A DNA stretch of 64,000 nt from Colletes latitarsis. Lineage: Eukaryota > Arthropoda > Insecta > Hymenoptera > Colletidae. Position numbers and translations under genes: made by a program. The notes beneath the pieces were generated by a model, which saw only the letters and a program-made list of their open reading frames with translations, was not told where the DNA came from and did not search any database. Each line of letters starts with the position of its first letter. Position 1 is the first letter of the stretch. Positions 19,201 to 32,440 of this stretch are shown here, piece after piece. The stretch spans positions 9,486,001 to 9,550,000 of the forward strand of contig NC_135141.1 of assembly GCF_051014445.1 (NCBI RefSeq), in the 5' to 3' direction.

Positions 19201-22200
19201 TACCATACCTAACCCAGACCTAACATGCGTTATTCTCTAAGATAAAGATCGAATCCAGGTTTATTTCACTATTTCTGTGTAGTACCACATTACAACGTGA
19301 TCCATACCAGAAGTATCCCAGGATGTGGCCAACTAATATGCGCAAAATGCCAAAGCATGAGCCAGATGCGGGCACAACCCAGACCTAACCCAGACCAAAC
19401 TGGTGTTATCCTCTGAAATATTGATCGAATCCAGGTTTAATTGACTGTTTCATTCTGGTACCACATTACTACGTGATCCAAGTCAGAAAAAGCCCAGAAT
19501 CAGGCCTTCAAGTATGCGAAAAAAGCGAAAGTATGAGCCAGATGAATGCAAATTCCAGACCTAACACAAACCTACCCGGTAATATCCTCTAAAATAACGA
19601 TTAAGGCCCGGTTTAATTGACTGTTTCAGTGTGGTACCACATCACCACGTGATCCAAACCAGAAAAAACCCGGGATCTGGCCAACAGGTATGCGAAGAAT
19701 GCGAATGTATGAGCCAGATGAACGCAAATTCCAGACCTAACACAAACCTACTCGGTGATATCCTCTAAAATATCGATCAAGGCCAGGTTTAATTGACTGT
19801 TTCAGTGTGGTACGACATTACTACGCGATCCAAACAAGAAGAAAACCCAGGATCTGGCCAACAAGTATGCGATTAATGCGGAAGTATGAGCTAGATGAGT
19901 GCAAATACCAGACCTAACACAAACCTAACCGTTGTTATCCTGTAAAATATTGTTCGAATCCAGGTTGAATTGACTGTTTCAGTGTGGTACCACATCACCA
20001 CGTGATCCAAACCAGAAAAAACCCGGGATCTGGCCAAGAAGTATGCGAAAAATTCGAAAGTATGAGCCAGATGATGGCAAATACCAGACCTAACACAAAC
20101 CTAACCGGTGTTATCCGCTAAGATATTGATCGAATCCGTGTTTAACTCACTGTTTCAGTGTGGTACCACAATACAACATGATCCAAAGCAGAAAAAGACC
20201 AGGATCTGGCCAACAAGTATGCGAAGAATGCGAAAGTATGGGCCAGATGATTGCAAATACCAGATCTAACACAAACCTAACCGGTGTAACCGTTAAAATA
20301 CTGATCGAATCCAAGTTTAATTGACTGTTTCTGTGTGGTACTACATTACTACGTGATCCAAACCTGAAAAAGCCCAGGATCACGCCAACAAGTATGCGAA
20401 AATGCGAAAGTATGAGCCAGATGAGGGCAAATCCCAGACCTTAGCCAGACATAACCGGTGTTATCCTCTAAAATCTTGATCTGATCCAGGTTCAACTCAC
20501 TGTTTCTGTGTGGTATTATATTACTACGTTATCCAAACCAGAAAAAAACCCAGGATCTTGCCAAGAAGTATGCAAAAAATGCGAAAGTATGAGCCAGATC
20601 ATGGCAAATACCAGACCTAACCCAGACCTAACCGGTGTTACACTCTAAAATGTTGATCGAGACCAGGTTGAGTTGCCTGTTTCAGTGTGGTACCACATTA
20701 CAATGTAATCGAAACCAGAAAAAGGCCAGGATCTGGCCAACAAGTATGCGAAGAATGTGAAAGTATGAGCCAGATGAGGGCAAACCCTAGACCTACCCCA
20801 GACCTAACCGGTGTTATCCTCTAAAATGTCGATCGAATCCAAGTTTAACTCACTGTTTCAGTGTGGGAGCACATTATTACATGATCCAAACCAGAAAAAA
20901 CCCAGGATCTTGCCAAGAAGTATGCGAAAAATGCGAATGTATGAGCCAGATCATGCCAATTACCATACCTAACCCAGACCTAACAGGCGTTATTCTCTAA
21001 TATATAGATCGAATCCAGGCATAACCCAGACCTAACCCAGACCAAACTGGTGTCCTCCTCTGTAATAATGATCGAATCCAGGTTTAATTGACTGCTTCAT
21101 TCTGGTACCACATTACTACGTGATCCAAATCAGAAAAAGCCCAGAATCAGGCTAACAGGTATGCGAAGAATGCGAATGTATGAGCCAGATGAACGCAAAT
21201 TCCAGACCTAACACAAACCTACTCGGTGATATCCTCTAAAATATCGATCAAGGCCAGGTTTAATTGACTGTTTCAGTGTGGTACCACATTACTACGTGAT
21301 CCAAATCAGAAAAACCCCAGAATCAGGCCAACAGGTATGCGCAGAATGCGAAAGTATGAGCCAGTTGAATGCAAATTCCAGACTTAACACAAACCTACCC
21401 GGTGATATCCTCTAAAATACCGATTAAGGCCCGGTTTAATTGACTGTTTCAGTGTGGTACCACATCACCACGTGATCCAAACCAGAAAAAACCCGGGGTC
21501 TGGCCAACAGGTATGCGAAGAATGCGAATGTATGAGCCAGATGAACGCAAATTCCAGACCTAACACAAACCTACTCGGTGATATCCTCTAAAATATCAAT
21601 CAAGGCCAGGTTTAATTGACTGTTTCAGTGTGGTACGACATTACTACGCGATCCAAACAAGAAGAAAACCCGGGATCTGGCCAACAAGTATGCGATTAAT
21701 GCGGAAGTATGAGCTAGATGATTGCAAATACCAGACCTAACACAAACCTAACCGTTGTTATCCTGAAAAATATTGTTCGAATCCAGGTTGAATTGACTGT
21801 TTCAGTGTGGTACCACATTACAACGTGATCCAAACCAGAAAACCCCAGGATCTGGCCAACAGGTATGAGCCAGATGAACGCAAATTCCAGACCTAACACA
21901 AACCTACTCGGTGATATCCTCTAAAATATCGATCAAGGCCAGGTTTAATTGACTGTTTCAGTGTGGTACCACATTACTACGTGATACAAATCAGAAAAAC
22001 CCCAGAATCAGGCCAACAGGTATGCGAAGAATGCGAAAGTATGAGCCAGTTGTATGCAAATTCCAGACTTAACACAAACCTACCCGGTGATATCCACTAA
22101 AATATTGATCGAATCCTGGTTTAACTCACTGTTCCAGTGTGGTACCACGTTACTACGTGTTCCAAACCAGAAAAAGCGCAGGGTCTAGCCAACAACTATG

Positions 22201-25200
22201 CCAGGAATGCGTAGGCATGAGCCGGATGCGGGTATAACCCAAACCTAACCCAGACCAAACTGGTGTTATCCTCTGAAATATTGATCGTATCCCGGTTTAA
22301 CTGACTGTTTCATTCTGGTACCACATTACTACGTCGTCCAAACCCCAAAAAGCCCGGGATCAGGCCAACAGGTATGCGAAGAATGCGAAAGTATGAGACA
22401 GATGGGGGCAAATCCAAGACCTAACCCAGACCTAACCGGTGTTATCCGATAAAATATTGATCGCATCCGTGTTTAACTCACTGTTTCAGTGTCGTGCCCC
22501 ATTACTACGTGATCCAAACCAGAAGGAGCCCATGATCTGGCCAACAAGTATGCGAAAAATTCGAAAGTATGAGCTAGATGATGGCAAATACCAGACGTAA
22601 CACAAACCTAACCGGTGTTATCCGCTAAGATATTGATCGAATCCGTGTTTAACTCACTGTTTCAGTGTGGTACCACAATACAACATGATCCAAAGCAGAA
22701 AAAGACCAGGATCTGGCCAACAAGTATGCGAAGAATGCGAAAGTATGGGCCAGATGATTGCAAATACCAGATCTAACACAAACCTAACCGGTGTAACCGT
22801 TAAAATACTGATCGAATCCAAGTTTAATTGACTGTTTCTGTGTGGTACTACATTACTACGTGATCCAAACCTGAAAAAGCCCAGGATCACGCCAACAGTT
22901 ATGCGAAAAATGCGAATGAATGAGACAGATGAGGGCACAATTCAGACGTAACCCAGACATAACCGGTGTTATCCTGCAAAATATTGATCGAATTCAGGTT
23001 TAGTCGACTGTTTCAGTGTGGTACCGCATTGCTACGAGATTCAAACCTGAAAAAGCACTGGATCTGGCCAACAAGTATGCGAAAATGCGAAAGTATGAGC
23101 CAGACGAGGGCAAATCCCAGACCTTAGCCAGACATAACCGGTGTTATCCTCTAAAATCTTGATCTGATCCAGGTTCAACTCACTGTTTCTGTGTGGTATC
23201 ATATTACTACGTTATCCAAACCAGAAAAAAACCCAGGATCTTGCCAAGAAGTATGCAAAAAATGCGAAAGTATGAGCCAGATCATGGCAAATACCAGACC
23301 TAACCCAGACCTAACCGGTGTTACACTCTAAAATGTTGATCGAGACCAGGTTGAGTTGCCTGTTTCAGTGTGGTACCACATTACAATGTAATCCAAACCA
23401 GAAAAAGGCCAGGATCTGGCCAACAAGTATGCGAAGAATGTGAAAGTATGAGCCAGATGAGGGCAAACCCTAGACCTACCCCAGACCTAACCGGTGTTAT
23501 CCTCTAAAATGTCGATCGAATCCAAGTTTAACTCACTGTTTCAGTGTGGGAGCACATTATTACATGATCCAAACCTGAAAAAACCCAGGATCTTGCCAAG
23601 AAGTATGCGAAAAATGCGAATGTATGAGCCAGATCATGCCAATTACCATACCTAACCCAGACCTAACAGGCGTTATTCTCTAATATATAGATCGAATCCA
23701 GGTATATTTCACTATTTCTGTGTGGTACCACATTACAACGTGATCCATACCAGAAATATCCCGGGATGTGGCCATCTAATATGCGCAAAATGCGAAAGCA
23801 TGAGCCAGATGCGGCCACAACCCAGACCTAACCCAGACCAAACTGGTGTTATCCTCGGAAATATTTATCGAAAGCAGGTTTAATTGACAGTTTCAGTGTG
23901 GCACCACATTACTACACGATCCAAACCAGAAAAAACACAGGATCATCCCAACAAGTATGCGAAAAATGCGAATGAATGAGCTAGATGATGGGGAATACCA
24001 GACCTAACCCAGACCTAACCGGCGTTATCCTCGAAAATATTGATCGAATCCATGATTAATTCACTGTATCAGTGTGGTACCACACTATTACGTGATCCAA
24101 ACCAGAAAAAACCCGGGATCATCCCAACAAGTGTGCGAAAATGCGAAAGTGTGAGCCAGATGATGGCAAATACCAGACCAAACCCAGACCTGACCGGAGT
24201 TATCCTCTAAAAAATTGATCGAATCCAGGTTTAACTCACTGTTTCAGTGTGGTATCACATTACTACGTGATCCAAACCAGAAAAAGCCCACGATCTGGCC
24301 AACAAGTATGCGAAGAATGCGAAAGTATGAGCCAGATGATAGCAAATACCAGACCTAACACAAACCTAGCTGGTGTTATCCGCTAAAATGTTGAACGACT
24401 CCAGGTTTCACTCACTGTTCCAGTGTGGTATCACGTTACTACGTGATCTAAACCAGAAAAAACCCACGATCATCCCAACAAGTGTGCGAAAATGCGAAAG
24501 TGTGAGCCAGATGATGGCAAATACCAGACCAAACCCAGACCTGACCGGAGTTATCCTCTAAAAAATTGATCGAATCCAGGTTTAACTCACTGTTTCAGTG
24601 TAGTACCACATTACTACGTGCTCCAAACCAGAAAAAACCCTGGATATGGCCCAGAAGTATGCGGAAAATGCGTCAGCATCTGCCAGATGCGGGCATAACC
24701 CAGACCTAACCCAGACCAAACTGGTGTCCTCCTCTGTAATAATGATCGAATCCAGGTTTAATTGACTGCTTCATTCTGGTACCACATTACTACGTGATCC
24801 AAATCAGAAAAAGCCCAGAATCAGGCTAACAGGTATGCGAAGAATGCGAATGTATGAGCCAGATGAACGCAAATTCCAGACCTAACACAAACCTACTCGG
24901 TGATATCCTCTAAAATATCGATCATGGCCAGGTTTAATTGACTGTTTCAGTGTGGTACCACATTACTACGTGATCCAAATCAGAAAAACCCCAGAATCAG
25001 GCCAACAGGTATGCGCAGAATGCGAAAGTATGAGCCAGTTGAATGCAAATTCCAGACTTAACACAAACCTACCCGGTGATATCCTCTAAAATACCGATTA
25101 AGGCCCGGTTTAATTGACTGTTTCAGTGTGGTACCACATCACCACGTGATCCAAACCAGAAAAGACCCGGGATCTGGCCAACAGGTATGCGAAGAATGCG

Positions 25201-28200
25201 AATGTATGAGCCAGATGAACGCAAATTCCAGACCTAACACAAACCTACTCGGTGATATCCTCTAAAATATCAATCAAGGCCAGGTTTAATTGACTGTTTC
25301 AGTGTGGCACGACATTACTACGCGATCCAAACAAGATGAAAACCCGGGATCTGGCCAACAAGTATGCGATTAATGCGGAAGTATGAGCTAGATGATTGCA
25401 AATACCAGACCTAACACAAACCTAACCGTTGTTATCCTGAAAAATATTGTTCGAATCCAGGTTGAATTGACTGTTTCAGTGTGGTACCACATTACAACGT
25501 GATCCAAACCAGAAAACCCCAGGATCTGGCCAACAGGTATGAGCCAGATGAACGCAAATTCCAGACCTAACACAAACCTACTTGGTGATATCCTCTAAAA
25601 TATCGATCAAGGCCAGGTTTAATTGACTGTTTCAGTGTGGTACCACATTACTACGTGATACAAATCAGAAAAACCCCAGAATCAGGCCAACAGGTATGCG
25701 AAGAATGCGAAAGTATGAGCCAGTTGTATGCAAATTCCAGACTTAACACAAACCTACCCGGTGATATCCACTAAAATATTGATCGAATCCTGGTTTAACT
25801 CACTGTTCCAGTGTGGTACCACGTTACTACGTGTTCCAAACCAGAAAAAGCGCAGGGTCTAGCCAACAACTATGCCAGGAATGCGTAGGCATGAGCCGGA
25901 TGCGGGTATAACCCAAACCTAACCCAGACCAAACTCGTGTTATCCTCTGAAATATTGATCGTATCCCGGTTTAACTGACTGTTTCATTCTGGTACCACAT
26001 TACTACGTGGTCCAAACCCCAAAAAGCCCGGGATCAGGCCAACAGGTATGCGAAGAATGCGAAAGTATGAGACAGATGGGGGCAAATCCAAGACCTAACC
26101 CAGACCTAACCGGTGTTATCCGATAAAATATTGATCGCATCCGTGTTTAACTCACTGTTTCAGTGTCGTGCCCCATTACTACGTGATCCAAACCAGAAGG
26201 AGCCCATGATCTGGCCAACAAGTATGCGAAGAATGCGAAAGTGTGAGGCAGATGATTGCAAATACCAGACCTAACACAAACCTAACCGGTGTTATCCGCT
26301 AAAATATTGATCGAATCCAGGTATAATTGACTGCTTCATCCTGGTACCACATTACTACGTGATTCAAATCAGAAAAAGCCCAGAATCAGGCTAACAGGTA
26401 TGCGAAGAATGCGAATGTATGAGCCAGATGAACGCCAATTCCAGACCTAACACAAACCTACCCGGTGATATCCTTTAAAATATCGATTAAGGCCCGGTTT
26501 AATTGACTGTTTCAGTGTGGTACCACATCACCACGTGATCCAAACCAGAAAAAACCCGGGATCTGGCCAAGAAGTATGCGAAAAATTCGAAAGTATGAGC
26601 CAGATGATGGCAAATACCAGACCTAACACAAACCTAACCGGTGTTATCCGCTAAGATATTGATCGAATCCGTGTTTAACTCACTGTTTCAGTGTGGTACC
26701 ACAATACAACATGATCCAAAGCAGAAAAAGACCAGGATCTGGCCAACAAGTATGCGAAGAATGCGAAAGTATGGGCCAGATGATTGCAAATACCAGATCT
26801 AACACAAACCTAACCGGTGTAACCGTTAAAATACTGATCGAATCCAAGTTTAATTGACTGTTTCTGTGTGGTACTACATTACTACGTGATCCAAACCTGA
26901 AAAAGCCCAGGATCACGCCAACAGTTATGCGAAAAATGCGAATGAATGAGACAGATGAGGGCACAATTCAGACGTAACCCAGACATAACCGGTGTTATCC
27001 TGCAAAATATTGATCGAATTCAGGTTTAGTCGACTGTTTCAGTGTGGTACCGCATTGCTACGAGATTCAAACCTGAAAAAGCACTGGATCTGGCCAACAA
27101 GTATGCGAAAATGCGAAAGTATGAGCCAGACGAGGGCAAATCCCAGACCTTAGCCAGACATAACCGGTGTTATCCTCTAAAATCTTGATCTGATCCAGGT
27201 TCAACTCACTGTTTCTGTGTGGTATCATATTACTACGTTATCCAAACCAGAAAAAAACCCAGGATCTTGCCAAGAAGTATGCAAAAAATGCGAAAGTATG
27301 AGCCAGATCATGGCAAATACCAGACCTAACCCAGACCTAACCGGTGTTGCACTCTAAAATGTTGATCGAGACCAGGTTGAGTTGCCTGTTTCAGTGTGGT
27401 ACCACATTACAATGTAATCCAAACCAGAAAAAGGCCAGGATCTGGCCAACAAGTATGCGAAGAATGTGAAAGTATGAGCCAGATGAGGGCAAACCCTAGA
27501 CCTAACCCAGACCTAACCGGTGTTATCCTCTAAAATGTCGATCGAATCCAAGTTTAACTCACTGTTTCAGTGTGGCAGCACATTATTACATGATCCAAAC
27601 CAGAAAAAACCCAGGATCTTGCCAAGAAGTATGCGAAAAATGCGAATGTATGAGCCAGATCATGCCAATTACCATACCTAACCCAGACCTAACAGGCGTT
27701 ACTCTCTAATATATAGATCGAATCCAGGTATATTTCACTATTTCTGTGTGGTACCACATTACAACGTGATCCATACCAGAAATATCCCAGGATGTGGCCA
27801 TCTAATATGCGCAAAATGCGAAAGCATGAGCCAGATGCGGCCACAACCCAGACCTAACCCAGACCAAACTGGTGTTATCCTCGGAAATATTTATCGAAAG
27901 CAGGTTTAATTGACAGTTTCAGTGTGGCACCACATTACTACACGATCCAAACCAGAAAAAACACAGGATCATCCCAACAAGTATGCGAAAAATGCGAATG
28001 AATGAGCTAGATGATGGGGAATACCAGACCTAACCCAGACCTAACCGGCGTTATCCTCGAAAATATTGATCGAATCCATGATTAATTCACTGTATCAGTG
28101 TGGTACCACACTACTACGTGATCCAAACCAGAAAAAACCCGGGATCATCCCAACAAGTGTGCGAAAATGCGAAAGTGTGAGCCAGATGATGGCAAATACC

Positions 28201-31200
28201 AGACCAAACCCAGACCTGACCGCAGTTATCCTCTAAAAAATTGATCGAATCCAGGTTTAACTCACTGTTTCAGTGTGGTATCACATTACTACGTGATCCA
28301 AACCAGAAAAAGCCCACGATCTGGCCAACAAGTATGCGAAGAATGCGAAAGTATGAGCCAGATGATAGCAAATACCAGACCTAACACAAACCTAGCTGGT
28401 GTTATCCGCTAAAATGTTGAACGACTCCAGGTTTCACTCACTGTTCCAGTGTGGTATCACGTTACTACGTGATCTAAACCAGAAAAAACCCACGATCATC
28501 CCAACAAGTGTGCGAATAATGCGAAAGTATGAGCCAGATGATGGCAAATACCAGACCAAACCCAGACCTAACCAGTGTTATCCTTTAAAATGTTGAACGA
28601 CTCCAGGTTTAACTCACTGTTTCAGTGTAGTACCACATTACTACGTGCTCCAAACCAGAAAAAACCCTGGATATGGCCCAGAAGTATGCGGAAAATGCGT
28701 CAGCATCTGCCAGATGCGGGCATAACCCAGACCTAACCCAGACCAAACTGGTGTCCTCCTCTGTAATAATGATCGAATCCAGGTTTAATTGACTGCTTCA
28801 TTCTGGTACCACATTACTACGTGATCCAAATCAGAAAAAGCCCAGAATCAGGCTAACAGGTATGCGAAGAATGCGAAAGTATGAGCCAGTTGAATGCAAA
28901 TTCCAGACTTAACACAAACCTACCCGGTGATATCCACTAAAATATTGATCGAATCCTGGTTTAACTCACTGTTCCAGTGTGGTACCACGTTACTACGTGT
29001 TCCAAACCAGAAAAAGCGCAGGGTCTAGCCAACAACTATGCCAGGAATGCGTAGGCATGAGCCGGATGCGGGTATAACCCAAACCTAACCCAGACCAAAC
29101 TCGTGTTATCCTCTGAAATATTGATCGTATCCCGGTTTAATTGACTGTTTCATTGTGGTACCACATTACTACGTGGTCCAAACCCCAAAAAGCCCGGGAT
29201 CAGGCCAACAGGTATGCGAAGAATGCGAAAGTATGAGACAGATGGGGGCAAATCCAAGACCTAACCCAGACCTAACCGGTGTTATCCGATAAAATATTGA
29301 TCGCATCCGTGTTTAACTCACTGTTTCAGTGTCGTGCCCCATTACTACGTGATCCAAACCAGAAGGAGCCCATGATCTGGCCAACAAGTATGCGAAGAAT
29401 GCGAAAGTGTGAGGCAGATGATTGCAAATACCAGACCTAACACAAACCTAACCGGTGTTATCCGCTAAAATATTGATCGAATCCAGGTTTAATTGAGTGC
29501 TTCATTCTGGTACCACATTACTACGTGATCTAAATCAGAAAAAGCCCAGAATCAGGCCAACACGTATGCGAAGAATGCGAAAGTATGAGACAGATGAGGG
29601 CAAATCCAAGACCTAACCCAGACCTAACCGGTGTTATCCTCTAAAATGTTGATCGAATCCAGGTTTAACTCACTGTTTCAGTGTGGCAGCACATTACTAC
29701 GTGATCCACACCAGGAAAAACCCAGGATCTTGCCAAGAAGTATGCGAAAAATGCGAATGTATGAGCCAGATCATGCCAATTACCATACCTAACCCAGACC
29801 TAACAGGCGTTATTCTCTAAGATAAAGATCGAATCCAGGTTTATTTCACTATTTCTGTGTGGTACCACATTACAACGTGATCCATACCAGAAGTATCCCA
29901 GGATGTGGCCAACTAATATGCGCAAAATGCCAAAGCATGAGCCAGATGCGGGCACAACCCAGACCTAACCCAGACCAAACTGGTGTTATCCTCAGAAATA
30001 TTGATCGAATCCAGGTTTAATTGACTGTTTCATTATGGTACCACATTACTACGTGATCCAAATCAGAAAAAGCCCAGAATCAGGCCTTCAAGTATGCGAA
30101 AAAAGCGAAAGTATGAGCCAGATGAATGCAAATTCCAGACCTAACACAAACCTACCCGGTGATATCCTCTAAAATAACGATTAAGGCCCGGTTTAATTGA
30201 CTGTTTCAGTGTGGTACCACATCACCACGTGATCCAAACCAGAAAAAACCCGGGATCCGGCCAAGAAGTATGCGAAAAATTCGAAAGTATGAGCCAGATG
30301 ATGGCAAATACCAGACCTAACACAAACCTAACCGGTGTTATCCGCTAAGATATTGATCGAATCCGTGTTTAACTCACTGTTTCAGTGTGGTACCACAATA
30401 CAACATGATCCAAAGCAGAAAAAGACCAGGATCTGGCCAACAAGTATGCGAAGAATGCGAAAGTATGGGCCAGATGATTGCAAATACCAGATCTAACACA
30501 AACCTAACCGGTGTTATCCTCTAAAATGTCGATCGAATCCAAGTTTAACTCACTGTTTCAGTGTGACAGCACATTATTACATGATCCAAACCAGAAAAAA
30601 CCCAGGATCTTGCCAAGAAGTATGCGAAAAATGCGAATGTATGAGCCAGATCATGCCAATTACCATACCTAACCCAGACCTAACAGGCGTTATTCTCTAA
30701 TATATAGATCGAATCCAGGTATATTTCACTATTTCTGTGTGGTACCACATTACAACGTGATCCATACCAGAAATATCCCAGGATGTGGCCATCTAATATG
30801 CGCAAAATGCGAAAGCATGAGCCAGATGCGGCCACAACCCAGACCTAACCCAGACCAAACTGGTGTTATCCTCGGAAATATTTATCGAAAGCAGGTTTAA
30901 TTGACAGTTTCAGTGTGGCACCACATTACTACACGATCCAAACCAGAAAAAACACAGGATCATCCCAACAAGTATGCGAAAAATGCGAATGAATGAGCTA
31001 GATGATGGGGAATACCAGACCTAACCCAGACCTAACCGGCGTTATCCTCGAAAATATTGATCGAATCCATGATTAATTCACTGTATCAGTGTGGTACCAC
31101 ACTACTACGTGATCCAAACCAGAAAAAACCCGGGATCATCCCAACAAGTGTGCGAAAATGCGAAAGTGTGAGCCAGATGATGGCAAATACCAGACCAAAC

Positions 31201-31250
31201 CCAGACCTGACCGGAGTTATCCTCTAAAAAATTGATCGAATCCAGGTTTA
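16221..31250 (+). repeat. Higher-order repeat block, about 3.7-4.0 kb units
   Basis: A diagnostic variant (ACTGGTGTCCTCCTCTGTAA) occurs at 16221, 21046, 24720 and 28747, giving spacings of 4825, 3674 and about 4027 bp. A second marker (the ACAATACAACATGATCC variant) occurs near 20166, 22673, 26699 and 30387. The 3674- and 4026-bp spacings differ by 352 bp, exactly two monomers, so neighbouring units differ by a two-monomer indel. Sequence between the copies is almost identical, which indicates recent segmental amplification. Confidence 0.85.
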
Positions 31251-31279
31251 ACTCACTGTTTCAGTGTGGTATCACATTA

Positions 31280-32440
31280 CTACTTGATCCAAACCAGAAA
31301 AAGCCCAGGATCATCCCAACATGTGTGCGAAAAATGCGAATGTATGAGCCAGATTATGCCAATTACCAGACCTAACCCAGACATAACAGGCGTTATTCTC
31401 TAGGATATAGATAAAATCCAGGTTTAATTCACTATTTCTGTGTGGTACCACATTACAACATGATCCGTACCAGAAATATCCCAGGATGTGGCCAACTAAT
31501 ATGCGAAAAATGCGAAAGTATGAGCTGGATGATGGGGAATACCAGACCATACCCAGTCCTAACCGGCGTTATCCTCTAAAATGTTGATCGAATCCAGGTT
31601 TAACTCACTGTTTCAGTGTGGTATCACATTACTACGTGATGCAAACCAGAAAAAACCCAGGATCGTCCCAACAGGTATGCGAAAAATGCGAAAATGTGAG
31701 CCAGATGATAGCAAATACCAGACCAAACCCAGACCTAACCGGTGCTATACTCTAAAATGTTGATCGAATCCAGGTTTAACTCACTGTTCCAGTGTGGTAC
31801 CACATTCCTACGTTATCCAATCCAGAAGAAGGCTAGGATTTGGCCAACAACTATGCACAAAATGCGAAAGTATGAGCCAGATGCGGGCTAACCCAGACCT
31901 AACCCGCACATAACTGGTGTTATCCTCGAAAATATTTATCGACACCAGGTTTAACTCACTGTTTCAGTGTGGTATCACATTACTACGTGATCCAAACCAG
32001 AAAAAATACAGGATCATCCCAACAAGTATGCCAAAAATGCGAATGAATGAGCTAGATGATGGGGAATATGAGACCTAACCGGCGTTATCCTTGAAAATAT
32101 TGATCGAATCCAAGATTAATTCACTGTATCAGTGTGGTACCACATTACTACGTGATCCAAACCAGAAAAAGCCCAGGATCATCCCAACATGTGTGCGAAA
32201 AATGCGAATGTATGAGCCAGATTATGCCAATTACCAGACCTAACCCAGACATAACAGGCGTTATTCTCTAGGATATAGATAAAATCCAGGTTTAATTCAC
32301 TATTTCTGTGTGGTACCACATTACAACATGATCCGTACCAGAAATATCCCAGGATGTGGCCAACTAATATGCGAAAAATGCGAAAGTATGAGCTGGATGA
32401 TGGGGAATACCAGACCATACCCAGACCTAACCGGTGTTAT
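31280..32440 (+). repeat. Local 868-bp duplication within diverged satellite
   Basis: A stretch of about 240 bp with identical deduced translation occurs at 31311-31550 and 32179-32418, offset by 868 bp (five monomers less a few bases). A smaller duplication offset by about 352 bp lies at about 34.56 and 34.91 kb. Otherwise this part lacks long-range order. Confidence 0.75.
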
